Source: Lutimaribacter saemankumensis
GTDB taxonomy: Bacteria; Pseudomonadota; Alphaproteobacteria; Rhodobacterales; Rhodobacteraceae
Length of the DNA stretch: 64,000 nucleotides
NCBI RefSeq assembly: GCF_900100005.1
Contig: NZ_FNEB01000002.1
Coordinates: forward strand, 310,001 to 374,000
Reading direction: 5' to 3'
Positions within the stretch are counted from its first letter, which is position 1; the number at the start of each line of letters is the position of its first letter. Shown here piece by piece: positions 17,944 through 27,317 of this stretch. The notes under the pieces are model-generated. The model ran no database searches. It had not been told where the DNA came from and saw only the letters and a list, made by a program, of their open reading frames with translations. The translations under genes and the position numbers were made by a program.

Positions 17944-18804
17944 ATGACCCGCATCGCCACCGTTCAAACCGATACCGGCCCGCTTTACGGTGCCGTGACC
18001 GACGCGGGCTTTGTGGCGCTGTCGCCCGATTTTCCGCAATGGCCCACGCTGCGCGAAGTGATCGAGGCAGACGCCCTGAACCAGGTGGCCGATGCCGCAC
18101 AGGGCCGCGCGCCCACGCACATGGTCAGCGAATTCCGCTATCTTCCGCCGATCCCGGCGCCCGAAAAGATCATCTGCGTCGGCGTAAACTTTCCCGACCG
18201 GAATGCGGAATACAAGGATGGCAGCGACCAGCCGAAATACATGTCGCTGTTCCCACGCTTTCCGCGCAGTTTCACCGGCCATGACCGGCCGCTGATCCGC
18301 CCGCCTGAAAACCACACCCTCGACTACGAGGGCGAGGTCGCCATCGTGATCGGCAAGGGCGGGCGCCGGATCGCCGCCGGGGACGCGTATGACCATATCG
18401 CCGCGCTGACGCTGGCCAACGAAGGCACGATCCGCGATTGGGTCCGCCACGCGAAATTCAACGTCACGCAAGGCAAGAACTGGGACAATTCCGGCGCGCT
18501 GGGGCCGTGGCTCGTGCCGTTCACGGATGCCGCGCAACTGGACGACGCACGCATCGTGACACGGGTCAACGGCGAGGTCCGGCAGGACGACACGCTGAAC
18601 CGCATGATGTTCCCCATCCGCGAGGAAATCGCCTATATCAGCACCTTCACCACGCTGGTTCCGGGCGACATCATCATCACCGGCACGCCCACCGGCGCCG
18701 GCGCGCGGTTCGACCCGCCGCGATACCTGAAACCGGGCGACGTGGTCGAAGTGACGGTCGACGGCATCGGCACCCTGCGCAACACGGTCGAGGACGAAGC
18801 ATGA
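17944..18804 (+). CDS. hpaG: Fumarylacetoacetase-family isomerase/decarboxylase HpaG
   Basis: FAH-fold enzyme (286 aa) that decarboxylates 5-oxopent-3-ene-1,2,5-tricarboxylate and isomerises the product. FAH signatures: EKIICVGVNFPDRNAE, the metal-binding ENHTLDYEGEVAIVIGKGG, and GDIIITGTPTGAG near the end. The start at 17944 has AGAGG upstream; an ATG at 17923 has none. It is a single-domain protein, unlike the duplicated 429-aa HpaG of E. coli, so one domain must serve both steps or only one is carried out here. It overlaps hpaH by 4 bases. Confidence 0.9.
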   Translation: MTRIATVQTDTGPLYGAVTDAGFVALSPDFPQWPTLREVIEADALNQVADAAQGRAPTHMVSEFRYLPPIPAPEKIICVGVNFPDRNAEYKDGSDQPKYMSLFPRFPRSFTGHDRPLIRPPENHTLDYEGEVAIVIGKGGRRIAAGDAYDHIAALTLANEGTIRDWVRHAKFNVTQGKNWDNSGALGPWLVPFTDAAQLDDARIVTRVNGEVRQDDTLNRMMFPIREEIAYISTFTTLVPGDIIITGTPTGAGARFDPPRYLKPGDVVEVTVDGIGTLRNTVEDEA

Positions 18805-19601
18805 CACCGCTGGAACATCAGGAAGCCGCCGAGACGCTGTGGCAGGCCGAACAGACGGGCGTTCAGTGCCCGCTTTTGTCGGTCAGCTATCCCGGCATGA
18901 CGATGGATGACGCCTATGCCGTGCAGGCGGCGCTGATCGAACGGCGCCAACGTGCCGGGCACAAGGTGATCGGCTGGAAGATCGGGTTGACGTCAAAGGC
19001 GATGCAATACGCGCTGAACATCGACATACCCGACAGCGGCATGCTGATGGATGACATGGAATTCGCCGACGGCGGCACGGTACCCGCCGGCCGGTTCATC
19101 CAGCCCCGGATCGAGGCGGAAATCGCCTTTGTGATGAAAGCCCCGCTTGGCGGCGGCAGTATCACGCGCGACGATGTGATCGCGGCCACCGATTACGTCG
19201 CCCCGTCGATCGAGATACTCGACACGCGGGTGCAGCGCAGCGATCCGGCGACAGGCAAGTCCCGCGTCATCGTCGACACGATCAGCGACAATGCCGCCAA
19301 TGCCGGGATCGTTCTGGGCGAGGCCCGCCATCCGGTCGATGCCCACGACCTGCGCTGGGTCGGCGCCATCGTCAGCCGCAACGGCGAGGTCGAGGAAACC
19401 GGCCTTGGCGCAGGCGTGCTGAACGATCCGGTGGAAAGCGTGGTCTGGCTGGCCCGCCGGATGGAGCAATACGGCCAGAAGATCGAGGCCGGCCAGGTGA
19501 TCCTGTCGGGGTCTTTCATCCGCCCGGTCGAATGCCCGTCCGGCGCCCGGATCGACGCCGATTTCGGCGCCTTCGGGCAGGTACGGATCAACTTTGCCTG
19601 A
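18801..19601 (+). CDS. hpaH: 2-oxohept-4-ene-1,7-dioate hydratase
   Basis: Hydratase of the FAH-related family (266 aa, as in E. coli HpaH) that adds water to 2-oxohept-4-ene-1,7-dioate. Family features: GMTMDDAYAVQAALIERR, VIGWKIGLTSKAMQ, QPRIEAEIAFVMK with the acidic metal ligands, and VAPSIEILDTR. ATG overlaps the hpaG stop (ATGA), so the long open frame upstream is not part of the gene. It is the last gene of the operon; the HpaI aldolase for the next step is not in this window. Its stop abuts the stop of the convergent SDR gene with no spacer. Confidence 0.94.
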   Translation: MTPLEHQEAAETLWQAEQTGVQCPLLSVSYPGMTMDDAYAVQAALIERRQRAGHKVIGWKIGLTSKAMQYALNIDIPDSGMLMDDMEFADGGTVPAGRFIQPRIEAEIAFVMKAPLGGGSITRDDVIAATDYVAPSIEILDTRVQRSDPATGKSRVIVDTISDNAANAGIVLGEARHPVDAHDLRWVGAIVSRNGEVEETGLGAGVLNDPVESVVWLARRMEQYGQKIEAGQVILSGSFIRPVECPSGARIDADFGAFGQVRINFA

Positions 19602-20354
19602 TCAGCCGCGCAGCGCCGGAAGGCCCACGCCGGTGCTTTCGAACCCGCCATCCACGGCCAGCGTCTGGCCGGTGATGTAACTGGCCTTGTCCGAACATAG
19701 GAACACGATCGCCTCGGCGATCTCGCGCTCGGTGCCGTAGCGATTCAACGGGATGGCATCGTGATAGGCGTCGATGATTTCCTTGGTGTGGACGGCCATC
19801 GCCAGCTTTGTGCGCACCGGGCCGGGGCAGATGCAGTTGGCCCGGATACCGTATTCGCCCAGCTCGGCAGCCTGCTGTTCGGTCAGGGCGATCACGCCCG
19901 CCTTTGACGTGCCGTAAGCCACCCGCAGGGTCGAGGCGCGCAGACCGCTGATCGACGCGATGTTGACGATCGCGCCTTTCGCCTGTTTCAGCGCGGGCGT
20001 CAGCGACTGGCTGACAAGGAACACGCCATCCAGGTTCGTGGCCATCACCGTGCGCCAACGTTCGAAATCCGTCTGTTCGATGGGGCCGAAATCGGCAACG
20101 CCGGCATTGTTCACCAGCGCATCGACATGGCCCAGCGCGTCGAGCGCCGCCGGAACCATGACCGCGACCTGTTCGGGGTCTGATACATCGCACAGGATGG
20201 GCGTGATATTTGTCAGGCCATTCGCGGCCTCGGCCAGGGCGGCTTCGTCGCGGTCGATCATGACGACGCGGCGGCCCTCTTCGAGAAAGAGTTTCGTGGT
20301 GGCAAGGCCGATGCCGCGCGCGGCCCCCGTGACGATGGCGGTTGATCTGGTCAT
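19602..20354 (-). CDS. Short-chain dehydrogenase/reductase
   Basis: Classical SDR of 250 aa. Cofactor motif TGAARGIG near residue 9, acidic DRDEA after the second strand (favours NAD(H)), NNAG, catalytic Ser and Tyr-x3-Lys in IASISG and YGTSKAG, and the closing ITGQTLAVDGGF. AAGGAAGGGA precedes the start. It is the last gene of the minus-strand block that begins with the molybdenum hydroxylase at 30466. The substrate is unknown; an alcohol intermediate in the aromatic or amino-acid pathway of that block is likely. Confidence 0.9.
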   Translation of the reverse strand: MTRSTAIVTGAARGIGLATTKLFLEEGRRVVMIDRDEAALAEAANGLTNITPILCDVSDPEQVAVMVPAALDALGHVDALVNNAGVADFGPIEQTDFERWRTVMATNLDGVFLVSQSLTPALKQAKGAIVNIASISGLRASTLRVAYGTSKAGVIALTEQQAAELGEYGIRANCICPGPVRTKLAMAVHTKEIIDAYHDAIPLNRYGTEREIAEAIVFLCSDKASYITGQTLAVDGGFESTGVGLPALRG

Positions 20355-20376
20355 TGGCGTCCCTTCCTTGTGCGGG

Positions 20377-21240
20377 TCAGGATTGTCCGATCATGTCCAA
20401 AAGGGCAAGCGACAGCGCGGTCCGGTCACTGCACAAATCCAGCACCACGTCGAAATGGTTTCGCCCTTCGATCACCATATGCGGCGTCGGACGACCCGAG
20501 GCCGCCCATGCGTCCGCATATGCCTGCGATTGTCTTTTGAAACCGTCCGCCTCGGTTTCGGCCAGCGCCACGACCATCGGGCAGCCGATTTCGGGTACAT
20601 GGCGCAGCGGGCTGGTCGCGGCGACATCGTCCGACGACAGGTTCAGCCAGTCCTGCGGATGGCTGCGCGCAATCGGGGCGAGGTCGAACAGGCCGCTGAC
20701 CGGCATGCAACCCGCGAGCGCCTGATCGGGAAGGCCGAAACCCTCCTGCCAGCCACGCGAGGCAAGACAGGCGGCAAGATGCCCGCCCGCCGAACTGCCA
20801 ACGGCAAAAATCCGGTCGCGGTCGATACCCAGGGCATCCGCTTCGCGCCAGGCACAGGCCATCGCGGCGCGCATCTGGCGCACGATCTCGGGCAGCGACG
20901 CGTCGGGGGCCAGCGTATAGTCCGGCACCAGCGTCGCGATGCCATGCGCAGCCAGCATCGGCGCCATGAACCGCGAATGCCGCCGTGACAGTGCGCGCCA
21001 GTATCCGCCATGGATAAAGATCACCGCCGCCCTGCCCGTGCCGCCCGCACCGAGCAGGTCCATCCTCTCGCCGCATGGATCATAGACGATGCCTTCGCGC
21101 TCCATGAACAGGTCCGCGGCCTGGTCGGAATAGCGCAGGTAATCGGCGATGATGTCGTCGAACTCCGTTTCGCTGACGGTCGCACGGGCGTTATAGTCCG
21201 CGTCGATCTGCGCGCGGGTCAGGTCGGCGTCGAACGTCAT
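20377..21240 (-). CDS. Alpha/beta hydrolase, arylformamidase-like
   Basis: Alpha/beta hydrolase of 287 aa. It has the oxyanion-hole motif HGGYW (AVIFIHGGYWRAL), a nucleophile elbow GSSAGGH and a C-terminal histidine in EGRNHFDVV. HGGYW is typical of animal-type kynurenine formamidases and related carboxylesterases. In this block, which also encodes 3-hydroxyanthranilate dioxygenase, hydrolysis of an N-formyl or ester bond of an aminoaromatic is plausible. The ATG overlaps the stop of the aspartate dehydrogenase-like gene by 4 bases (21237-21240). Exact substrate unknown. Confidence 0.85.
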   Translation of the reverse strand: MTFDADLTRAQIDADYNARATVSETEFDDIIADYLRYSDQAADLFMEREGIVYDPCGERMDLLGAGGTGRAAVIFIHGGYWRALSRRHSRFMAPMLAAHGIATLVPDYTLAPDASLPEIVRQMRAAMACAWREADALGIDRDRIFAVGSSAGGHLAACLASRGWQEGFGLPDQALAGCMPVSGLFDLAPIARSHPQDWLNLSSDDVAATSPLRHVPEIGCPMVVALAETEADGFKRQSQAYADAWAASGRPTPHMVIEGRNHFDVVLDLCSDRTALSLALLDMIGQS

Positions 21241-22040
21241 ATCACCAGCCTCTGCACCCGGTTTTCGATCAGGCGGACAAGGTTCAGTGCGGTCATGGCG
21301 CTGGATTTCGGGTTGTCGGGCAGCGGGTGGTTCTCGATCTCGACCGCCATCCGTCCGAAATCGCCTTCTGCCACGATCTTGTGGGTGTTGTGCTGCGCGC
21401 CCGGATCGGCCACCAGTGCGATGCGCGTCCGGTCGAGTCCCATCGCCGCGAGCGAGGAAATGACCGCCACGTTCGCGTTCTTGGGAAAGCGGTCGGCGGC
21501 GTCCCGTGCGCTGCCTTGGAAAAAGGTGAACGGTGCGGTCAGGCTATGCAGATCGCACAGGGCTTCGGCCTCGGTGCTGGCCCAGGCGGCGGCGGGTTTC
21601 GTGACGATATGCGTGACCTGCGTCATTGCCATACGGGCGGCGGCCGACAGCGCATCTATCCCGCCCAGCGCACCGGGCGGGATCAGGATGCGCGCGTCAT
21701 GCGTGTCGGCCAGCGCCAGCATCCGCGCCAAGAGCGCGTCATCCACGAAGGCCGAGGTCGAGGAAACGGCAAAATCCGCGCCCATCTCCAATGCGGCGGT
21801 GCCCCATGGCTCGACGCTGGCGCGGCCTGCCGCCTCGACCACGAGGGTCGCCCCTGTCGCGGCCAGCGCGGCGGGGTCGTCGATCACGACGGCGCTGGCC
21901 GGAACAGAACGGGTGCGGGTCGCGTCCGACACGCCGACAGCGACGATTTCCACAGGCGTTCCGCGTTCCCGCAGCAGGCGGGCCACCTGCCCGCCAATCG
22001 CCCCCGCACCGACAAGCGCGATGCGCTCAGACGCCGACAT
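21237..22040 (-). CDS. nadX: L-aspartate dehydrogenase family protein
   Basis: Protein of 267 aa, the usual length of L-aspartate dehydrogenase. It starts with a Rossmann motif (RIALVGAGAIGGQVA) and shows VVEAAGRASVEPWG, the IPPGALGGIDAL substrate loop and the DPGAQHNTHKI segment holding the proposed catalytic histidine. The enzyme interconverts aspartate and iminoaspartate/oxaloacetate with NAD(P). The start at 22040 is chosen by family length; it overlaps livF by 14 bases, and an ATG at 22046 is possible. Lying next to transport and ring-cleavage genes suggests a catabolic imine/amine step rather than NAD synthesis. Confidence 0.88.
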   Translation of the reverse strand: MSASERIALVGAGAIGGQVARLLRERGTPVEIVAVGVSDATRTRSVPASAVVIDDPAALAATGATLVVEAAGRASVEPWGTAALEMGADFAVSSTSAFVDDALLARMLALADTHDARILIPPGALGGIDALSAAARMAMTQVTHIVTKPAAAWASTEAEALCDLHSLTAPFTFFQGSARDAADRFPKNANVAVISSLAAMGLDRTRIALVADPGAQHNTHKIVAEGDFGRMAVEIENHPLPDNPKSSAMTALNLVRLIENRVQRLVI

Positions 22041-22728
22041 AGGCATGCACCTGTTCGGAGTCGTGGTCGAGATCCGCACCGGAACCCGACCAGACGACAT
22101 TACCCTTTTCCAGGATATAGTGACGGTCGGCCAGCCGCTTGAGCACGGCGATATTCTTGTCGATCAGTAGGATCGACTGTCCCTGCGCCTTGAGCTGTTC
22201 GATAACGTGCCAGATTTCGGCCCGGATCACGGGGGCCAGCCCCTCGGTCGCCTCGTCCAGGATCAGCAGTTTGGGATTGGTCATCAGCGCACGGCCCACC
22301 GCAAGCATCTGCTGTTCGCCGCCGGATAGCGTTCCGGCCATCTGGCCCGCGCGTTCCTTCATCCGTGGAAACAGCGCATAGACCTTGTCCAGCGTCCAGG
22401 GATCGGGGCGGTTCAGGCGATTGGCAGCGGTGGCCACCAGGTTTTCGCGGACGGTGAGCGTCGGGAAAACCTGCCGCCCTTCGGGCACCAGCCCCGCGCC
22501 CAGCCGCGCCACGCGTTCGGGCGCCGCGCCGTGAATGTCCTTGCCATCGAAAAAGATCCGGCCGCCACGCGGCCCGAGCAGGCCCATGATCGACCGCACG
22601 GTCGTGGTCTTGCCCATGCCGTTGCGGCCCATCAGCGTGACAAGCTCGCCGTCGTTCACCTGCAACGACACATCGAACAGCACCTGCGCATGGCCGTATC
22701 CCGCCTGCAATCCGTCAACCGTCAGCAT
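22027..22728 (-). CDS. livF: Branched-chain amino acid-type ABC transporter ATPase LivF
   Basis: ATPase subunit (233 aa) of a Liv-type importer. Walker A GRNGMGKTT, LIV-specific EGRQVFPTLTVRENL, signature LSGGEQQML and Walker B LLILDEATEGLAP are present, and it ends near QVHAYVGV as LivF proteins do. Its ATG overlaps the livG stop by 1 base. Such importers take up branched-chain amino acids, but in catabolic clusters often aromatic acids, amides or urea. Confidence 0.95.
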   Translation of the reverse strand: MLTVDGLQAGYGHAQVLFDVSLQVNDGELVTLMGRNGMGKTTTVRSIMGLLGPRGGRIFFDGKDIHGAAPERVARLGAGLVPEGRQVFPTLTVRENLVATAANRLNRPDPWTLDKVYALFPRMKERAGQMAGTLSGGEQQMLAVGRALMTNPKLLILDEATEGLAPVIRAEIWHVIEQLKAQGQSILLIDKNIAVLKRLADRHYILEKGNVVWSGSGADLDHDSEQVHAYVGV

Positions 22729-23477
22729 CAGGCGTCCTCCGTTCCCAGGTAAGCCTCGCGCACGCGCGGGTCGTTGCGCACTTCGTCGGCGGTGCCGGTC
22801 ATGATGATCTGACCATAGACCAGAACCGAAATTCGGTCCGCCAGGGCGAACACCGCCTCCATGTCATGTTCGACCAGCAGCATCGAGATTTCGCCACGCA
22901 GACCGTTCAGCGTGTCGATCATCTGTTGCGATTCCAGGTGTCCCAGCCCTGCCATCGGTTCATCCAACAGCAAAAGGCGCGGCTGCGTCGCCAGCGCCAT
23001 CACCAGTTCCAGCTGTTTCTTTTCGCCATGGCTCAGGTCCGCGACACGGGCATCGCGCCGGTCGTCCAGCAGGCTTCCCGCCAGTAGGTGTCCGGCCTCT
23101 TCCCAGATCGAGCTGCGGCCCGAGACCCTGTCGAAGATGCGGAAATTGCCACCGTCGCGCGCCTGCACGGCAAGGCCCACGTTTTCGACAACGGTGAAAT
23201 CTTCCAGCAGGCTGGTCACCTGAAAGGTCCGGCCAAGCCCAAGGTCCACACGTTCGGGGGCAGGCATGTGGCTGATGTCGCGCCCCGCCAGGTGGATCAC
23301 GCCCGCATCCTGGCGCAGCTCTCCGCATAGCTGGTTGATCAGCGTGGACTTGCCCGCTCCGTTCGGCCCGATAAGCGCGTGGATTTCACCGGTATGCACG
23401 TCCAGTGTGACGTTGTCGGTGGCCACCAGCCCGCCGAACCGCTTCTGCAGGTTTTCGATGCGCAGGATCTCGGTCAT
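22728..23477 (-). CDS. livG: Branched-chain amino acid-type ABC transporter ATPase LivG
   Basis: Second ATPase (249 aa) of the Liv-type importer. Walker A GPNGAGKST, the LivG-type GLGRTFQVTSLLEDFTVVENV segment, signature LSHGEKKQLELVMALA and Walker B LLLLDEPMAGLG are visible. The start at 23477 has AAAGGAGG upstream and forms a 4-base overlap with livM; the much longer open frame is an artefact of high GC. The signature reads LSHGE instead of LSGGE, as is common in LivG. Confidence 0.95.
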   Translation of the reverse strand: MTEILRIENLQKRFGGLVATDNVTLDVHTGEIHALIGPNGAGKSTLINQLCGELRQDAGVIHLAGRDISHMPAPERVDLGLGRTFQVTSLLEDFTVVENVGLAVQARDGGNFRIFDRVSGRSSIWEEAGHLLAGSLLDDRRDARVADLSHGEKKQLELVMALATQPRLLLLDEPMAGLGHLESQQMIDTLNGLRGEISMLLVEHDMEAVFALADRISVLVYGQIIMTGTADEVRNDPRVREAYLGTEDA

Positions 23478-24445
23478 TCGCGGCCTCCTTTCAGGCGCGC
23501 GATCACGCCCATGATGCCACCCTTGGTGAACAGCACCACGACCAGCAGGATCAGGCCAAGGGCAAGCTGCCAATGCTCGGTCCAGTCGGCGAGGTAGAAT
23601 TCGAGAATGAGGAAAGCCGCCGCACCCAGGATCGGCCCGAAGAAGGTGCCAAGCCCGCCAAGGATCACCATGATGATCATCTCGCCCGACTTGGTCCAGT
23701 GCATCATGTCGGGGCTGGTGAAGCGCAGGAAATTCGCCATCAGCGCCCCGGCCAGACCCGCACCCGTGCCCGCCAGCACGAAGGCATAGAGCTTGTAGCG
23801 ATAGGTGGCGACGCCCATCGCCTCCATCCGGCGTTCGTTCTGGCGGATACCTTTCAGCACCTGGCCAAAGGACGAATTCACCACGCGCCACATCCAGGCG
23901 AAATACAGCACGGCAACGACAAGGATCACGTAATAGACGGTGGTCTTGTCGCGCATGTTCAGGCCGGGCACCTCGTTCGCGCGGCGGATGATGATCCCGT
24001 CTTCGCCACCATAGGCCGTCAGCGACACGAACAGGAAAAAGATCATCTGCGCAAAGGCCAGCGTGATCATGATGAACTGCACGCCCCCGGTGCGCAGCGA
24101 CAAGGCCCCGATCAAAAGCGCGGCAAGGCCGGATACGATCATTGCGATCGGCAGGGTCACAAGCAGCTGGTTGCTGCCGGGGAACAGGCCGAAGACCGGC
24201 ACCTCGGACATCCAGTGGGAATAGAGGATGCCGACGACATAGGCACCGACCCCGAAATAGGCGGCGTGCCCGAAGGATACCATGCCGCCGTAGCCCAGGA
24301 TCAGGTTCAGGCTGGCCGCCGCCATCGCATACATCAGGATGCGTGCCGACAGTGTCATCAGGGCATTCTTGCCGACAAGCTCGGCAATGAGCGGCATCAG
24401 AGCGAAGATCGCGATCAGCAGGACCGGAAGGATCAGTTTGCGCAT
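23474..24445 (-). CDS. livM: Branched-chain amino acid-type ABC transporter permease LivM
   Basis: Membrane subunit (323 aa from the chosen ATG) with about 9-10 helices. LivM signatures: NLILGYGGMVSFGHAAYFGVGAY-type loop, LRTGGVQFIMITLAFAQM, the cytoplasmic ATPase-contact loop SSFGQVLKGIRQNERRMEAMG, and ILGGLGTFFGPILGAAAF. An upstream in-frame ATG at 24466 would overlap livH; 24445 leaves a 4-base gap and is preferred. Confidence 0.93.
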   Translation of the reverse strand: MRKLILPVLLIAIFALMPLIAELVGKNALMTLSARILMYAMAAASLNLILGYGGMVSFGHAAYFGVGAYVVGILYSHWMSEVPVFGLFPGSNQLLVTLPIAMIVSGLAALLIGALSLRTGGVQFIMITLAFAQMIFFLFVSLTAYGGEDGIIIRRANEVPGLNMRDKTTVYYVILVVAVLYFAWMWRVVNSSFGQVLKGIRQNERRMEAMGVATYRYKLYAFVLAGTGAGLAGALMANFLRFTSPDMMHWTKSGEMIIMVILGGLGTFFGPILGAAAFLILEFYLADWTEHWQLALGLILLVVVLFTKGGIMGVIARLKGGRE

Positions 24446-24449
24446 ATCC

Positions 24450-25364
24450 TCAGCCCCCTGCCGCAAAGAGGCCCTTGGGCCGGATAAGAAGAACGATTGC
24501 CATCAGCAGGAAAATCCCCATCGACGACACCGACGCGCCGATCGCATCCGCATCGGACGGCGCCATGAAGCCGCGCAGGATCGTGGGCAGAAACGCGCGC
24601 AGCATCGTATCGACCACGCCCAGCCCGATCCCCGCGACGAAGGCGCCCTTGATCGACCCGACACCGCCGATCACGACCACGACGAAGGTGGCCAGCAGGA
24701 TGTCCTCACCCATGCCGACCTGAACGGCCAGTATCGGGCCGGTCATATAGCCCGCCAACCCGGCCAGCAGCGCGCCAAGCCCGAAGACGACGGTGTAAAG
24801 CAGCCGCACATCGACACCCAGCGCGCGCACCATGTCGCGGTTGGTCGATCCGGCGCGGACAAGCATGCCCACGCGGGTGCGGTTGATCAGGAAATACAGA
24901 CCGACGGCCACCAGCAGGCCCACCGCGATGATAAGCAGCCGGTAAGGTGGGTAGAACAGGCCCGGTATGATCTCGATCGAGCCATAGAACACCTCGGGCA
25001 GCGGGGTGAAAATCGGCTGACGGCCGAAGATCAGTATGATCATCTGGTTGAAGATCAGGATCAGGGCGAAGGTCGCCAGAACCTGGTCCAGGTGGTCGCG
25101 GGCATAAAGCTTGCGGATTACAGTCGCCTCGACCAGGAAACCGACCAGCGCCGCCGCGATCAGCCCGGCGGGAATGCCCAGCCAGAAACTGCCCGTGGTC
25201 GTGGCCACCCATGTGCCGGCAAAGGCCCCGATCATGTAGAGCGAGCCATGGGCCAGGTTGATCACGCCCATGATCCCGAAGATCAGCGTCAGACCGGCGG
25301 CCAGCAGAAACAGCATGACACCGTATTGCAGCCCGTTCAGAAGCTGCTCGAGGATCAGGATCAT
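24450..25364 (-). CDS. livH: Branched-chain amino acid-type ABC transporter permease LivH
   Basis: Membrane subunit (304 aa) pairing with LivM. It opens LEQLLNGLQYGVMLFLLAAGLTLIFG and has the family loops GVINLAHGSLYMIGAF, NRTRVGMLVRAGSTNRDMVRALG (the ATPase-contact helix) and VVVIGGVGSIKGAFVAG. It lies downstream of the receptor gene, separated by a hairpin at 25401-25425. Confidence 0.95.
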   Translation of the reverse strand: MILILEQLLNGLQYGVMLFLLAAGLTLIFGIMGVINLAHGSLYMIGAFAGTWVATTTGSFWLGIPAGLIAAALVGFLVEATVIRKLYARDHLDQVLATFALILIFNQMIILIFGRQPIFTPLPEVFYGSIEIIPGLFYPPYRLLIIAVGLLVAVGLYFLINRTRVGMLVRAGSTNRDMVRALGVDVRLLYTVVFGLGALLAGLAGYMTGPILAVQVGMGEDILLATFVVVVIGGVGSIKGAFVAGIGLGVVDTMLRAFLPTILRGFMAPSDADAIGASVSSMGIFLLMAIVLLIRPKGLFAAGG

Positions 25365-25400
25365 GCCTGCCTCCCGCGTGTGGACTGGTGGAAAGGGTCA

Positions 25401-25425
25401 GGCCCCGGCCGCAAGGGCCGGGGCC
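25401..25425 (-). terminator. Hairpin between ABC receptor and livH
   Basis: Perfect 10-bp stem (GGCCCCGGCC with GGCCGGGGCC) and 5-base loop, followed on the minus strand by TGACCCTTTCC. It separates the receptor gene from the membrane and ATPase genes, as at the TRAP and TTT junctions. Confidence 0.65.
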
Positions 25426-25432
25426 AGCGTGC

Positions 25433-26602
25433 TTACATTTCGCACTGATCGGCGTAGGAGTCGCCGTAGTTTTCAAGCAGCACTTCCTTGGTCACGGCCA
25501 CTGGCTTGCCGTCATCGCCTGCGACGATATCGAGCTGGTACCAGTTATGCACGGGGTGCTGGTTCTTGCCGAACTTGAACTCGCCGCGGACCGACGCGAA
25601 ATCGGCCTTGCGGATGGCTTCGCGCAGGGCGTCGATATCGTCCACGCCACCTGTCTGACGCAGCGCCGAGGCGATCAGCAGGCCGGTGTCATAGCCTTGC
25701 GACGCGTAATAGGTGATCGGACGGTCGTATTTTTCGTCCCATGCGGCAACGAAGGCCTTGTTCGACTCGTTGTCGAAGTCACGGTTCCAATGCGCGGTGG
25801 CGGTGATGCCGACAGCGGCCTCGCCCACGGCGTTCAGAACGACGGCGTCGGTCGAGGGTTCGGACAGGACCATCGGGATCGTGCCCAGAAGGCCCGCTTG
25901 CTGGTACTGGCGCAGGAACGCGATGCCCATGCCGCCGGGGTGGAACTGGAACACGACTTCGGGGTTCGCGGCGCGGATCTGCGCCATTTCAGCCGAGTAA
26001 TCGGTCTGGCCCAACTGGGTATAGACCTCGCCCAGGATTTCGCCGCCGAAGGTGCGCTTGAAGCCCGCGATCGCGTCCTTGCCCGCCTGATAGTTGGGCG
26101 CCAGAGCGAAGGCCTTGGTATAGCCCAGCTTCTTGGCTGCGGCACCCGCGGCTTCGTGCAGGGCGTCGTTCTGCCAGCTGACCACGAAATAGTTCTCGTG
26201 GCAGCCCTTGCCGGCCAGGTTCGACGGACCCGCGTTGGGGCTGATATAGATGGCGCCATTATCGACGATGTCGGGCACGGTCGCACCGGCCACGTTCGAG
26301 AAGATGATGCCGGTCAGCAGCTTGATGCCTTCGTCATTCATGTACTTCTCGGCGATCTGGCGACCGTTGCCGGGCTTGAGCCCGTCATCTTCGACCACCA
26401 GTTCCACGGGCACGCCGCCCAGCTTGCCGCCTTCCATGTCGATGGCCAGCTGCAGGCCGTCGCGCACGTCCTGCCCAAGATACCCTGCGGGCCCGGACAG
26501 CGTGGTGATCACGCCGATCTTCAACGCGTCCTCGGCCAGCGCCGGGGTGGCGGCGGCAAAGGCAGCAACAACGCTTGCCTTGATGACAGAGCTTAGTTTC
26601 AT
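25433..26602 (-). CDS. ABC transporter substrate-binding protein, Liv/amide type
   Basis: Periplasmic receptor of 389 aa (peripheral-binding-protein type I). Signal peptide MKLSSVIKASVVAAFAAATPALA is followed by EDALKIGVITTLSGPAGYLGQ, the family opening. Other hallmarks are NDEGIKLLTGIIFSNVAGA, a ligand-facing region near FSNVAGATVPDIV and YYASQGYDTGLLIASAL. The ATG at 26602 has AGGGAGA upstream. It serves the livHMGF genes behind it. Given the operon, an aromatic amino acid, aminobenzoate or amide is more likely than leucine, but this is inference. Confidence 0.93.
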   Translation of the reverse strand: MKLSSVIKASVVAAFAAATPALAEDALKIGVITTLSGPAGYLGQDVRDGLQLAIDMEGGKLGGVPVELVVEDDGLKPGNGRQIAEKYMNDEGIKLLTGIIFSNVAGATVPDIVDNGAIYISPNAGPSNLAGKGCHENYFVVSWQNDALHEAAGAAAKKLGYTKAFALAPNYQAGKDAIAGFKRTFGGEILGEVYTQLGQTDYSAEMAQIRAANPEVVFQFHPGGMGIAFLRQYQQAGLLGTIPMVLSEPSTDAVVLNAVGEAAVGITATAHWNRDFDNESNKAFVAAWDEKYDRPITYYASQGYDTGLLIASALRQTGGVDDIDALREAIRKADFASVRGEFKFGKNQHPVHNWYQLDIVAGDDGKPVAVTKEVLLENYGDSYADQCEM

Positions 26603-26645
26603 GTCTTTCTCCCTGTTTTTCGGGCCTTTTTGACCCTGATACATG

Positions 26646-26662
26646 CGGGGTTCGAATCCCCG
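26646..26662 (+). other. tRNA T-arm-like stem-loop
   Basis: CGGGG-TTCGAAT-CCCCG has the exact geometry and loop sequence of a tRNA T arm (5-bp stem, 7-base TTCGAAT loop), but no acceptor, D or anticodon arm can be drawn around it. It lies between the ABC receptor gene and nbaC. It may be the trace of a lost tRNA 3' end or a chance hairpin. Confidence 0.35.
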
Positions 26663-26669
26663 AATTTAT

Positions 26670-26708
26670 TTCAAGCCTAAAGTAACCGGTATAAACTTCA
26701 AGCCTAAA
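26670..26708. repeat. Direct repeat TTCAAGCCTAAA, two copies 27 bases apart
   Basis: Two identical 12-mers at 26670-26681 and 26697-26708 lie upstream of the ABC receptor gene and behind nbaC. On the minus strand they read TTTAGGCTTGAA. The 27-base period (about 2.5 helix turns) and AT-rich surroundings suggest paired regulator sites. Confidence 0.5.
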
Positions 26709-26715
26709 ATATCTC

Positions 26716-27276
<561 letters not shown>

Positions 27277-27317
27277 TTATCGTGTTGATTTCACTGTTTC
27301 ATAACTCGCAGGCCCTG

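Noticed and set aside
26646-26662. A complete tRNA gene around the T-arm-like hairpin
   Set aside because: No acceptor stem, D arm or anticodon arm can be folded on either strand.
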